From JBDRNO01 sp043811005 (lineage in GTDB: Bacteria; Bacteroidota; Bacteroidia; NORP154): 64,000 nucleotides of DNA. Where the stretch lies: positions 1 through 64,000 of the forward strand of contig JBDRNO010000145.1 of assembly GCA_043811005.1 (NCBI GenBank), in the 5' to 3' direction. Below are positions 16,801-26,000 of this stretch, in pieces. Each line of letters opens with the position of its first letter. The stretch's first letter is position 1. Below the pieces are notes generated by a model. It saw nothing but the letters and a program-made list of their open reading frames with translations, did not search any database and was not told where the DNA came from. Position numbers and translations under genes: made by a program.

Positions 16801-17601
16801 GTTATCGCAATAACCATTTCCTCCTGATCCGCCAGCGCCTCCCCCGGAACCGATTCCGTTCTGTCCCGGGAGCCCGTCTGGGGCATCATTCCCTGACCCG
16901 AAACAGAGAGATGTACCGGAACCCCTTGGACCGCCATTACCTCCATTACCACCGCCATTGCTTCCGGGAAATGATCCTGAAGCACCTGCACCGCCTGCCG
17001 TACAGCAACCTCCATCTCCATCCCCGTTTTGACCATTCAGACCATTTGCGCCATTAACACCGCCTGTCCCGGAAATCCCGTCTGAACCGTCAGTGCCATT
17101 GCCGGCATTTATATTGCATCGGGTTATAGAATAATTATAACAGCTATCTATTTGGACCCCATAAGTGGTAACTCCATTGCCGACAGCATCTGCAACAATG
17201 ACAGTAAGGTCATGCAGCCGGAAATTGCTGATACCTACACATGAGATTGCAACAAGCCGGTTGGGAGCAGTTTGAATATTGGAATTATTACGGTAGATGA
17301 CAGTAGTTTGTGAATTGGATTTTATCCAGGTAGTAGGGTCAAAGCCACCTTCCATGGTAACACCGCTTATCAAATTGAGCGTGTTGGAAATTGTATAATT
17401 CCCGGCAGCGAGCCAAAGCTGGTTGTTAAAAGGATTAGCCAGTGACAAGCCATAAGAAAGGCTGGCAGGATTGGTAATAGAGCCGGCAGCTCCACTGGAA
17501 GCGCCTGTCGGAGTGATATAGATGATGTTGCATTGCTGGGGGAAACACAGATTACACAGATTTATGAAGATTACACAGATTATGATAGTTTTCAGTAGCA
17601 T
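13885..17601 (-). CDS. Giant glycine-rich surface protein with beta-helix-like head, PKD domains and T9SS type B sorting domain
   Basis: About 1238 aa from the ATG at 17601, which begins a good signal peptide (MLLKTIIICVIFINLCNLC). Order: a pectin-lyase-like head (IIYITPTGASSGAAGS... EGGFDPTTW... NFRLHDLTVI), a glycine-rich stretch of about 300 residues (GGAGASGSFPGSNGGG, GGTGGTGGNGG), Ig-like domains, five PKD domains (WDFGDG-type motifs) and a gliding-associated C-terminal domain (IPNVFTPNKDELNEVF... IFNRWGDEIF... WDGTANDGRE). It is predicted to be exported by T9SS to the surface. A longer frame reaches 17748, 2 bp after the previous stop, but those 49 residues do not look like protein. It is paralogous to 19604-22918 and 23099-26548. 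Confidence 0.85.
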   Translation of the reverse strand: MLLKTIIICVIFINLCNLCFPQQCNIIYITPTGASSGAAGSITNPASLSYGLSLANPFNNQLWLAAGNYTISNTLNLISGVTMEGGFDPTTWIKSNSQTTVIYRNNSNIQTAPNRLVAISCVGISNFRLHDLTVIVADAVGNGVTTYGVQIDSCYNYSITRCNINAGNGTDGSDGISGTGGVNGANGLNGQNGDGDGGCCTAGGAGASGSFPGSNGGGNGGNGGPRGSGTSLCFGSGNDAPDGLPGQNGIGSGGGAGGSGGNGYCDNICLSMGCDAGSANNGDDGLPGADGAIGANGLPGVPLFSNFFIQGTGQDGQIGEHGSGGGGGGGGGSQGCLWSLFGNYNGAGAGGGGGGEGGQGGSGAAGGTGGGGSFGIYIYANSINTEIKDCYTYSGIPGYGGLGGSPGGASGAGGTGGIGGNQPSSPGYDCDLGVAGDGGTGGTGGTGGNGGNGTPGISLPIFEDPGGIAAAQSDMSSPVEPEIFVKSTGCTYSDIEYTTNATGIILWYFDGGTIPLSATGNSATVQYTIMGRHSITLVVNGVPYIFTDFVGIFSDGTPYLPYVQSADSVICPGDFGSFSSSYAGLAYEWTVYDNTITTYTTPTIIHNFPTDEGTYEVHLQTESPCCGWSKIDTFEVNVVPFLEPGIYVAATSTRICDGDQVTFGAVPVNGGTNPTYQWLVNSSVSGTSSSLTTSALNDGDVVTCIMTSSYPCPLNGVAIAASAPLTINVNPLPIVNCISSKFYLGANTLFGATPTVGTPPFTYNWDFGDSGIDTGATTTHYYGATGTYSYSVSVTDSNGCTGYCNGSLTIVVAPFVAAGFMSNVIQACDSVTVTFIDTSIGNPGSWYWDFGDGTIDTLSGDTVVHTYNTSGAYSVILAATNGVYTDTVTHPNSVMVYASPVAGLSAIEQPGCHPFNPQFLDCSYGATSWQWDFGDGGNSTLQNPNHPYGDTGSYIVTLITGSNNYCYDTASISITSLPSPTAGFSSGDTLVCIESLVQFIDTSSDAISWYWDFGDGNTSIDITPSNTYYYPGSYTVSLTVENQFGCSDILTMPDMITVLPNPVPQFTAVPQLTTNLNPTIYFTDVSTGDSLAGWSWNFDDEYYSDIQNPVHTYADTGSYTVELLVTDKNGCEEVVSLIVRINPDYIFFIPNVFTPNKDELNEVFLPIGEGIDENHYKMYIFNRWGDEIFYTDDPYLGWDGTANDGRELAQSEVYVWLIITRDLLGKTHQYNGHVTLVR
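17545..17585 (-). repeat. CACAGATTACACAGATTT repeat forming a signal peptide
   Basis: ACACAGATTACACAGATTTA is followed by a further GATTACACAGAT. Read on the minus strand it encodes ICVIFINLCNLC, the hydrophobic core of the signal peptide of the gene at 13885-17601. A near-identical DNA block is at 19398-19434. Confidence 0.85.
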
Positions 17602-17750
17602 GGGATTGAATCGTGAAAATCGGATAAAAAAATTCCGTGGTCCTTTGTGAGAGCCCTGTACCCTCTGTTTTGGAAAATCCAATCCCAGTGAGCGCGGGAA
17701 ACCCAGATATAACGCAGAGAATATAGAAATGACAGGATGATTTTTCATTA

Positions 17751-19469
17751 TTATTCTATTATTATTCTTCCATTCTCTAACCTTTCATGCATTATTATTA
17801 ACAAATTATAAATACCGGATGGATAGATGGATAGGTCTATTTCGGATTGGGTATCGTAGATTTCGGATTGATAAATTACCTGCCCTAATACATCATATAC
17901 CTTTATTTGTACATTCGTAATTCTTGGAAATTCGCAATTCGCAGTAATAGTAAACACGCCCCTGTTTGGATTGGGATAAATCTGAATAATTTTATTTGAA
18001 ATAATACTCCCCACACCTGTTCCCCCTTCTGTTACTGTTATTAAAATAGTATCGGAATAAGAGCATCCATTGCTATCTGTTACAGTAGCATAATAGGTAT
18101 GTGTTCCTTCTCCAGCGATTGAACCATCTACTGTTAATGTTGAGTTTGTGGTACTATCATTCCATAAGTAATCAGTATAGCCGGAACCGGCATTTAAAGT
18201 AATTGTTTCATAAGTATAGATAGTTGTATCATTACCTATATTGTATGTTAGATTAATGACCGATAAGGTTGTTGCTATGATGCTGTCACATCCGTCAATT
18301 GATGTCAGTGAATCGTAATAGGTACCTGCTGTGGTTCTCCATGCCCCGGCTATAAAGACACTGTCTCCGTTACAGATTGTATTCATTTGCGGGAAGGTAA
18401 AAGTGTCATAATTAACACCCCATACTTTGACAATTCTGAAATGTCCGTCATCAAAATCCTTATTTGCATTAGTTTCCGCACCAAGAGCGACCGTACTGGA
18501 CAAGTCCCATGTACTTACACCATAAACTTTATCCCGGTGAAGATGCCCGGCAAACCAAATACCGATGCTATCCTTGTATATATCCAGGTAATTTGTGATG
18601 GAGTCATATTCACCATAAGAAAAGGCGCTTACAGGTCCCAAGGGGTCTTTTGTAGGAGGGAAGTGTGTAAATATCAGGATATTTTTTTCAGCTTTGGAGG
18701 GGTAGTCAGCTATCTGTTGTTTAAACCATTGCCATGTTCCACCTGGAAAATCCAATAGTTCTGCCTCGGGGCTAACTCCGGAAAAAAAGAGGGGAGCATG
18801 TTCGCGTGTACCGAAATCAGCGAGTACAAAAAAGTAATTTTCATATTCAAAAGAAAAGTTTTGCAGGTATGAATAACACGCTTGATCGGCATTCCAGACC
18901 CGGGTAAGCCTTGTGCCGTTATCCCATCCGGTGAACGTGGCTTGAAGCGTATCAAAATGTTCAGCAAAGATAGTGTTGAATATAGAGTCGCCATTGGGAG
19001 AAGGTGATTCAACGCTTGAGGCATAAGGCCATACATCGTGATTCCCAATAAGCGGAATATATGGAATTGTTAAAGAATTCAGAATCTCCCTGAATTTGTA
19101 AAATTCAGACATTTCACCACAGTGGGTAAGGTCACCGGTAATTATAACAAATTTTATCTTCAGGTCGTTTGCGTTTTGATTGAGCCAGTTTACAATATTC
19201 CTCAGCCGAATAGCAGGATCGCCGATATCTCCAACCGGCATTGTATCATTGTAGCCCGGTGAGCCGTAATCATCATCCGGAGCACCTTCACCGATATGAA
19301 CATCTGTGAGTTGTACAAAGGAAAACTGCCATGAAGAACAAGACAATGTTGTATTGTGTTCGATTATTACCGTATCAGGCAAATTTATTTGTCCTGTACA
19401 CAGATTACACAGATTTAGAAAGATTACACAGATAAGTAATGCTGAGAGAATTATTGTGAATTTTTTCAT
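17751..19469 (-). CDS. Secreted calcineurin-like metallophosphoesterase with T9SS type A sorting domain
   Basis: 572 aa. The signal peptide (TIILSALLICVIFLNLC) is followed by a calcineurin-fold phosphoesterase with every metal-ligand motif visible: QLTDVHIGEG, ITGDLTHCGE, LIGNHDVW, IFTHFPP and FAGHLHRDK. The spacing resembles acid sphingomyelinase-like or purple-phosphatase-like secreted enzymes, but the substrate is unknown. A linker of T9SS-protein type (CNGDSVFIAGAWRTTAGTYYDSL) and a type A C-terminal domain (IQIYPNPNRGVFTI ... IIIE) follow. The protein is predicted to be surface-attached or released. It lies between two of the giant paralogs on the same strand. Confidence 0.9.
   Translation of the reverse strand: MKKFTIILSALLICVIFLNLCNLCTGQINLPDTVIIEHNTTLSCSSWQFSFVQLTDVHIGEGAPDDDYGSPGYNDTMPVGDIGDPAIRLRNIVNWLNQNANDLKIKFVIITGDLTHCGEMSEFYKFREILNSLTIPYIPLIGNHDVWPYASSVESPSPNGDSIFNTIFAEHFDTLQATFTGWDNGTRLTRVWNADQACYSYLQNFSFEYENYFFVLADFGTREHAPLFFSGVSPEAELLDFPGGTWQWFKQQIADYPSKAEKNILIFTHFPPTKDPLGPVSAFSYGEYDSITNYLDIYKDSIGIWFAGHLHRDKVYGVSTWDLSSTVALGAETNANKDFDDGHFRIVKVWGVNYDTFTFPQMNTICNGDSVFIAGAWRTTAGTYYDSLTSIDGCDSIIATTLSVINLTYNIGNDTTIYTYETITLNAGSGYTDYLWNDSTTNSTLTVDGSIAGEGTHTYYATVTDSNGCSYSDTILITVTEGGTGVGSIISNKIIQIYPNPNRGVFTITANCEFPRITNVQIKVYDVLGQVIYQSEIYDTQSEIDLSIYPSGIYNLLIIMHERLENGRIIIE
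19398..19434 (-). repeat. CACAGATTACACAGATTT repeat forming a second signal peptide
   Basis: Nearly identical to 17545-17585 over the first 36 bp. On the minus strand it encodes LICVIFLNLCNLC in the metallophosphoesterase signal peptide. Confidence 0.85.
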
Positions 19470-19475
19470 GGTTAA

Positions 19476-19610
19476 TTATCTCTTTTCGCCTTTAATCATT
19501 TCTTCCATGGTCCTTTCAGCTTCTTCAACGAATTTTGTTGCTCTTTTGAATTGTAATTCCGCGTCTTCTTTTCTGATATCTACGAAATCTTGATAAATTA
19601 TTTTTAATTT
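19476..19610 (-). pseudogene. Orphan C-terminal coding remnant, unknown
   Basis: An open frame of 44 codons without a start codon ends 9 bp before the metallophosphoesterase ATG. Its translation is charged and helical (DFVDIRKEDAELQFKRATKF, then VEEAERTMEEMIKGEKR). Its base composition and amphipathic pattern look like a real protein tail rather than spacer. I cannot assign a family. It could be the broken end of a small toxin-antitoxin-type gene. Confidence 0.3.
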
Positions 19611-22600
19611 TTAATGATTCGCCTGTAATAACTCCGTCCGTTATAATTGATCTCTAAGAAATATAAGCCAGGGCTAAGACTTCCTATATTTTTAAAATTC
19701 AGGAAGTCTGACATTCTAAAAAGATGTATACCAGAAGCAGTTTGATTCTTCTCAATTATTTTTATCTTCTGTCCATGGATGTTCAATAAAGATACCTGAA
19801 AAGAACCTTCCTGGGGTAAATTTATAGAAACGTTAATTTCTAAAGAAAATGGATTCGGGTAAACCCGGGTCTCAAAACCTGCCTGTTCGTCTACTGGTGG
19901 AAACTCATTTGTACCAGGAACTACATACTCTTCAACATTTATAAAGTTAGATTTTTGAATAGTGTCGGTGCATCCGTAATCATTGGTTATTATTAAAGTT
20001 ACGGTATAGTTTCCGGCAGTAGCATAAACATGCACAGGATTTTGAACAGTATCTGTACCACCATCTCCAAAATTCCAATCCCACATCCATGCATTGACGG
20101 AATTGTCGGCAAAATAAACAGTATCTCCCTCTTCTACAGTGGTTTGCGGAAATGCCTGGAAATTAGCAACAGGGCTTGGAAAAACCAATACCTGGTTTGT
20201 TACCGTAGCGCTGTCGCCACCAGGCCCTCCATAAGTATGTAAGGTAACAGTATAAGTTCCCGGGTTAATATAAGTATGGTTTGGGTTCTCAAAAATTGAA
20301 GTATTGCCATCTCCAAAATCCCATAAATAAGTGATCGCATCGATACTTGTATTTGTAAAGTCAACCAGCAGTGGGGCACAGCCGTTAAATGTTGAGGCGG
20401 TAAAATCCGCGGTTAACGTGCTTGATAGGGTAACGAGATTGTTACAGCTACCCGAACACCCGTTTGAATCAACAACTTCAACCTGTGCAAGATAAGTTCC
20501 GGCATTTAGATAGATATGAGCAACAGAATCTCCGGAACCCATCATTGCATCCCCGAAATTCCATATATAGGTGAATGGTGGCAATCCCCCGAAAATAACG
20601 GAAGCAGAAAAATAGGTGGGTTCACCTGTAATAAATGAATCGGCAGTGCAACTAATAACCGGAATGCCAACGACCGTAACAGTGATTGAGTTGGAAGTAT
20701 CAACAAGGCCGCTTGAACAATTAAGAGTGGAAAAGACTATGCAATTCACCACGTCACTATCTGCAAGAGTTGAAGTAGAGAATGTCGGGCTGTTTGAGCC
20801 GGTAGGAATTCCATTGACCTGCCAGAGGTAATTGGGGATTACACCGGCATCAGTAGTAGATGCGCTGAATGTGAGGGTAGTACCATTGCAAACCATGTTG
20901 GTGGTGTCGCTTGATTGAATAACCACAGATGGCTGGATGACGGGATTCACGGTTACTGTGAAAGTATCTGGGAAAGATATACCGGCACAGGAATTAATGG
21001 TTTGCAAAATTACATCATAAGTGCCTGCCGAGTCAAATGGGTAAGGTATTGATATGGATCCCGGGCCGGATACCGTATCAGAAGCGCCATTCCCCTGAAT
21101 TATCCATATATAATCAGCAGCGGTTACAGAAGAGATGAACGTGCCCTGATCTCCTTCACAAAGCGAGTCGCTGGAAGAACCTATTGTTGGGTTCAGTCCG
21201 CTGCCATTTTCATAAATTTCAATAAATTCATAATATGTGTAAGGAATTCCATTTACAACCATCGTAAAGGTTTTTCTTCCGGTTGTCGTAAATGTAGTTG
21301 TGGAAGGGCTGCCGCTTCCAAAAGAGGGTACAGCCCCGGCTCCATAATACCAGTCAATTGTTCCGGTTGAGGTGGTGGAAAAAGTAACAGGTGCGTCTGT
21401 ATAACCTGAATATTTGATAAATACGAATGGTTGTTGTAAACTATTAATATTCATAAAGCTAACAGGGATGCCGGCGGGATCTTCATAAAGAGTGTAATTT
21501 ACGCCATTGGCGCCATTTCCTCCAGCTCCTCCGTCTCCGCCTTTACCGCCATTACCGCCATCACCTCCTGAGCCCACATAGCAATTACCATCCCCTCCTC
21601 TTGCACCTCCGTTACCGTTCAATCCACCAGTACCTCCTGCTCCGCCTAAACCACCTAAACCGGGGCTGCCGGGGGTTAGCTGGCAATCTCTGATAACACC
21701 GTTTCCTCCATTGGCATTGATATAAATAGCAAAAGACCCGCCACCACCGGTACCTCCAATCCCACCCTGTGCTGTCTGCCCTCCTTCGCCACCGCCACCG
21801 CCACCGGCACCGGAGCCGTTCCAATTTGGGGGCAAACCGAAAAGGCAATCATAAGGTATCCCTCCGAGAGAGCCACCACCACCTCCTCCGCCACCACCGG
21901 TACCATGTGTGCCTGCAGTGCCTGCAGTACCGTTGCCGGGAATAAAAAATCCACCGGCAAATATCTCTACTCCATCATTTCCTGGGGTTCCATCAGCGCC
22001 ATCAGTACCGTTAACTCCTGGGAAACCATCATGTTTATCAGGGGTACAAGTGACAGGATAATAGCAAACAATTACTTTCATACCGCCATTTCCACCGATA
22101 CCACCACCTGTTCCCGCTCCGGGTTGTCCGCTGTAACCATTAGTAGCATGAATGGGTTGACCGCATGCAAAAGCACAGTCAGCTGTTCCTCTTTCACCAC
22201 CATCACCACCATCTCCTCCGGCATTGCTCCCCACAAAAGAACCCGAAGCGCCATTACCTCCAAATGTACAGCAAGGACCTTGTTCATCTCCATCCTGTCC
22301 GGATGTTCCGTTGGCGCCTGCTATTCCATTAATACCATTTGTTCCATTATCCCCGTTACCTCCATTACCTGAAATAAATTTACACCTTATAATGTTATAA
22401 TCAGAGCAATTGCCTAAATACAAAGCATAGGATGAAATTCCATTAGCAAAAGCGGCTGCGCTTCTGATGGTCAGGTCCTGCAGCCGGAAATTTGATATAC
22501 TTATGCAATACATTGCAACCAACCTGTTTGGTGATGGTTCAATGTTTGAGATATCCCTGTATATGGTGGTGGAAGTTGAATTGCTTTTTTCCCAGGTAAT

Positions 22601-22918
22601 GGCGTCAAATCCGCCCTCGAGAGTAATATTGTTCAGCATATAAAGAGGATTATAGATAATATAAGTGCCGGAGGACATGTGTATTTTATTATCGGTTGCA
22701 TTGACAAGAGTTAAGCCGTATAATAATTCTGCCGGGTTTGCCTTGGTTCCTGCTGCCCCGCTGGTGGCTCCGTTAGGGGTTACATAAACGATTTTGCATT
22801 CCTGGGCGAAAGCCCCTCCCTTGCCCTCCCAGAAGGGGAGGGAGAAAGGTATCGCACTGCAAATGATAGATATTACACAGTATAAAAGGAAGGATTTTAT
22901 GTTTTTTGTTAAAGGCAT
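19604..22918 (-). CDS. Giant glycine-rich surface protein with beta-helix-like head, PKD domains and T9SS type A sorting domain
   Basis: About 1104 aa from the ATG at 22918 (the TTG at 22936 adds six residues and is less likely). The signal peptide runs NIKSFLLYCVISIICS to AFAQEC. The head matches its paralogs (KIVYVTPNGATSGAAGTKAN, LEGGFDAITWEKSNS, RLVAMYCISISNFRLQDLTI). A glycine-rich block of about 300 residues with repeated GGxGG and GNGG, Ig-like domains, three PKD domains (WNFGD/WDFGD) and a type A C-terminal domain (TRVYPNPFSLEINVS ... SYYRRIIKN) follow. A palindromic DNA repeat encodes part of this C-terminal domain. Predicted T9SS-exported surface or matrix protein; ligand unknown. 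Confidence 0.85.
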   Translation of the reverse strand: MPLTKNIKSFLLYCVISIICSAIPFSLPFWEGKGGAFAQECKIVYVTPNGATSGAAGTKANPAELLYGLTLVNATDNKIHMSSGTYIIYNPLYMLNNITLEGGFDAITWEKSNSTSTTIYRDISNIEPSPNRLVAMYCISISNFRLQDLTIRSAAAFANGISSYALYLGNCSDYNIIRCKFISGNGGNGDNGTNGINGIAGANGTSGQDGDEQGPCCTFGGNGASGSFVGSNAGGDGGDGGERGTADCAFACGQPIHATNGYSGQPGAGTGGGIGGNGGMKVIVCYYPVTCTPDKHDGFPGVNGTDGADGTPGNDGVEIFAGGFFIPGNGTAGTAGTHGTGGGGGGGGGSLGGIPYDCLFGLPPNWNGSGAGGGGGGEGGQTAQGGIGGTGGGGSFAIYINANGGNGVIRDCQLTPGSPGLGGLGGAGGTGGLNGNGGARGGDGNCYVGSGGDGGNGGKGGDGGAGGNGANGVNYTLYEDPAGIPVSFMNINSLQQPFVFIKYSGYTDAPVTFSTTSTGTIDWYYGAGAVPSFGSGSPSTTTFTTTGRKTFTMVVNGIPYTYYEFIEIYENGSGLNPTIGSSSDSLCEGDQGTFISSVTAADYIWIIQGNGASDTVSGPGSISIPYPFDSAGTYDVILQTINSCAGISFPDTFTVTVNPVIQPSVVIQSSDTTNMVCNGTTLTFSASTTDAGVIPNYLWQVNGIPTGSNSPTFSTSTLADSDVVNCIVFSTLNCSSGLVDTSNSITVTVVGIPVISCTADSFITGEPTYFSASVIFGGLPPFTYIWNFGDAMMGSGDSVAHIYLNAGTYLAQVEVVDSNGCSGSCNNLVTLSSTLTADFTASTFNGCAPLLVDFTNTSIDAITYLWDFGDGNTSIFENPNHTYINPGTYTVTLHTYGGPGGDSATVTNQVLVFPSPVANFQAFPQTTVEEGDTVYFADNSVNAWMWDWNFGDGGTDTVQNPVHVYATAGNYTVTLIITNDYGCTDTIQKSNFINVEEYVVPGTNEFPPVDEQAGFETRVYPNPFSLEINVSINLPQEGSFQVSLLNIHGQKIKIIEKNQTASGIHLFRMSDFLNFKNIGSLSPGLYFLEINYNGRSYYRRIIKN
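19677..19709 (-). repeat. AGACTTCCT palindrome inside a T9SS sorting domain
   Basis: Arms AGACTTCCT (19677-19685) and AGGAAGTCT (19701-19709) surround an AT-rich centre that is itself nearly self-complementary. It is translated in frame as SDFLNFKNIGSL in the C-terminal domain. Same family as 586-653 and 7957-7992. Confidence 0.8.
22816..22844 (-). repeat. CTCCCTT/AAGGGAG repeat at a signal-peptide end
   Basis: CTCCCTTGCCCTCCC pairs imperfectly with GGGGAGGGAG. In the minus-strand frame it encodes SLPFWEGKGGA just before the predicted cleavage site (AFAQ-EC) of the 19604-22918 protein. It resembles the uvrC insert. Confidence 0.6.
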
Positions 22919-22925
22919 TGTTTTT

Positions 22926-23098
22926 TTAATAATCAATTTTTATAGGGTCTTGCCTGGTATCGTATATATTAAGTAATATGATTCTATTCCCTTTTATTCT
23001 ATAAACTAACATATTTTGAGGCGAGAATAGCAATTTTCTTAAGCCTTTTTTCTTTTGTGATTTTATAAAATCATGCGGATTTCGTTGAATTTTTCTCC
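22926..23098 (-). pseudogene. C-terminal remnant of a ParE/RelE-family toxin
   Basis: Reading minus, an open stretch without a start codon runs RRKIQRNPHDFIKSQ, KKKGLRKLLFSPQNM, LVYRIKGNRIILLNIYDTRQ, DPIKIDY and stops 8 bp before the ATG of the giant protein at 22918. The end matches the ParE/RelE mRNA interferase-like fold (strand YRI, then IILLNIYDTRQDP). The N-terminal half would lie in the sequence now occupied by the previous gene's end, so the toxin is truncated. No antitoxin gene is seen. The family call rests on recognition of the C-terminal pattern only. Confidence 0.55.
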
Positions 23099-26000
23099 TT
23101 AATAAACTATAACTTTTTTAATTATAAATCCCTGCAATGATCGCAGTTTTACAAAATATATTCCTTTACCGGGTAAAGAGACATCATATTTCATGTCTTT
23201 ATTGAGCGAAATATAATTTTGCTCTACCTTTTGACCCATAATATTGATAATTTTCAGGTCAAGTTCTTGTTCTGTATCAGGGTTTGCCTCTATTGTAAAC
23301 TGCCCATTATTTGGATTAGGATAAACCTGTAACCTGCAACTTGCAACCTGCAACTCATTCATTCCCACAGTAGTATCAACCGGCTCTTCGGGTTTTATCA
23401 CTACTATTATATCAGTTGCAAAATCAGAGCAATTATAATTATAGGCAGTTAAAGTAACATAATAGATACCCGTATCAACATAAGCATGGGTTGGGTTCTG
23501 AAGTGTGGAGATTTGGCTTCCGTCACCGAAATCCCATTCCCATGATGATGAGTTGATACAGGTGTTGGTGAAGGTTACCATTCCAAGTCCTTCAATGTCT
23601 ACAGTATCTGAGCTGGGGATAAAGCCCGCAACCAAGCCGAATGAAGCACAATCATTCAGTACATCTATTGTTGATAAAGCTGTGTCGAAGCATATTCCGT
23701 TACTGACAATTAAAAATAATGGGTACTCCCCGGCAGAAGGATAGGTATGAGTTGGGTTTTGTGTGCTGTCATTGAGGGAGCCGTCACCGAAATTCCAGTT
23801 CCATATAGTTGGAGGAGGGGAGGAATTATCGGTAAATGAAACAGTGGCGTTAACAGTGGTTGAAGCAGGTGCGGTAAATGAAGCGGCTAAAGATGGAAGA
23901 ACGGTAAGAACCATGTCGTCTTGAGCGGTGCATCCATATTGGTTGATCACGGTAACAGAATAAGTTCCTCCGCTTGTGGTTTGAAAAGATTGTGTGTTAC
24001 TCCCCAAAGGTATACCATTTAATTCCCAAATATAATCAGAGCCAGGGTTTCCTGCATTTAAAACAGGGTTTGGCTCATTATCGCAGATCGTAAGGTTAAC
24101 TCCAAGGTCAACAGTGGGCTCGCTTATAGATAATGTTAAGGCATCTGTGCCTGTACACCCCGTGGGGCTTATAACAGTAACTTCATAAGTGCCGGGAATT
24201 GTGGTTTGCAATGTTTGGGTATTTGTCCCTACAGGATTTCCGTCAAGTTCCCACATATAAGAAGCCATGCCGGGTATTCCGGCATCCAGAACAGGAAAAG
24301 GATCGGTTGTGCAAATGGCAGTATCGCCACCCAGGTCAACGGGCAGGGAAGTATATATGTCAAATATCATTGTGTCGGATTGAGAGCAGCTTCCATAGCT
24401 TACATTAACGGAATATATACCCGGAGTGGAGGTTTGCAGGGTTTGGGAGTTGCCCCCAACAGGGCTTCCGTCCAGTGTCCATGAATATGTTGCACCGGGA
24501 TTTCCAGCGTCAAGCACGGGGAGTGTGTCGGTAAAACAGATGGAAGTATCGGAACCAATATTAACGGCAACACTGCTTAATACGGTAATTTCAAGTTCGG
24601 TAAAGGATGTGCCGCAACAGCTTGTTGTTTCAAGGGTGATATTATAAGCCCCGGGATTATTAAAAGTAACATAACCCGGATTTTGCTGGGTTGATGAGGT
24701 TATGGAACCTCCGGGTATCGTCCAATTATAAGATAATGCGGTTGAAGAAGTGGAAAAATCAATACCATCACTTGTGCAGATGGTTAATGCTGTAGCGGTT
24801 ATTTCCGGAGGGGTAAAATCCTGGGTAATATTGATGAAATTCGCAAAAGAATAAGGAGTGCCATCTACTATGAGAGTAATAGTTCTGAATCCCGGGTTGC
24901 CGTTATCGTATTGAACAGTTTCATTTGCGCCTGAGCCGGTTGCGGGATTTGCGCCAAAGCCAAAGATCCAATTGATATTACCTGTAGCAATAACGCTAAA
25001 GATAAAATCCGTGTTCGAGCAGCCGGAATATTCAACCGTTATTTCGGGTTCAAACGGGTTGTAAGAATCGGAAAATAAAATAGGGTAGCCGGCAGGGTCC
25101 TGGTATATATCCATACTTACGCCATCAGAGCCAGTCCCTCCGGCACCACCAGTACCGCCAGTACCGCCAGTACCTCCGTTTCCGCCTTCACCTGTATTAC
25201 AACTGCCAATAAGATCCGGAGCTAAGCCGGTTTTACCACCTTGCCCGCCCGAACCACCGGTACCGCCGGCACCACCGGGCCCTCCGGCACCACCAGAACC
25301 ACCGGGTCCGGGGTTTGTAACACAATCCCTGATCACCCCGTTAGCGCCATTTGACCATATAAAGACTGCAAAAGAACTACCTCCTCCATAGCCACCACTA
25401 CCGGCAAATCCACTCTGACCACCTTCACCGCCACCACCGCCACCGCCACCGGAGCCGGAGACGTAAGATATAGTATCTCCATCAAGTGGATCTATGACAG
25501 CGGGTTCGCAGCCTTTGGCGCCTCCACCGCCACCACCTCCGCCTCCTCCTGCGTGGATCCCGTCAGTTCCAATGGTACCGGTGCCAGGAATATAGAAACC
25601 GGCTGTGAGGACGGCAACACCCTGAGTTCCAACAGAACCGGCAGTTCCATCCACACCGTTTTGACCTGTTTCTCCGTGATTAGTGGGTTTTATATAACAA
25701 CTGTCAACATAGTATTGAAGTTCACACAATCCTGCCCCACCGTTACCTCCTGCACTTCCGCCTAAACCTAAGCCCGGATAACCGGGCGATCCGGGATTTG
25801 TATAATCGCTTCCGGGAGCAACATATACAAGTCCAAGAATAGAGTCAATTGAAAACCCACCTCTTTCTGCACCCAGTCCACCTACACCCCCGGCATTATT
25901 TCCGGCGAAAGAGCCGGAACCTCCCGCGCCACCCAACTTGCAGCAATTTCCCTCTTCCTGCCCGGATTCTCCCCCCAAACCATCTGCACCATTCATGCCA

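Noticed and set aside
16347..17036. 229-codon minus-strand frame inside the glycine-rich gene
   Set aside because: It is the shifted-frame shadow of GC-rich glycine codons (Val/Ala/Met-rich), within a well-supported gene.
17602..17748. 49-residue N-terminal extension of the giant protein at 13885-17601
   Set aside because: It lies before a complete signal peptide and reads like translated spacer or repeat; kept out of the gene, though the 2-bp spacing from the previous stop could allow coupling.
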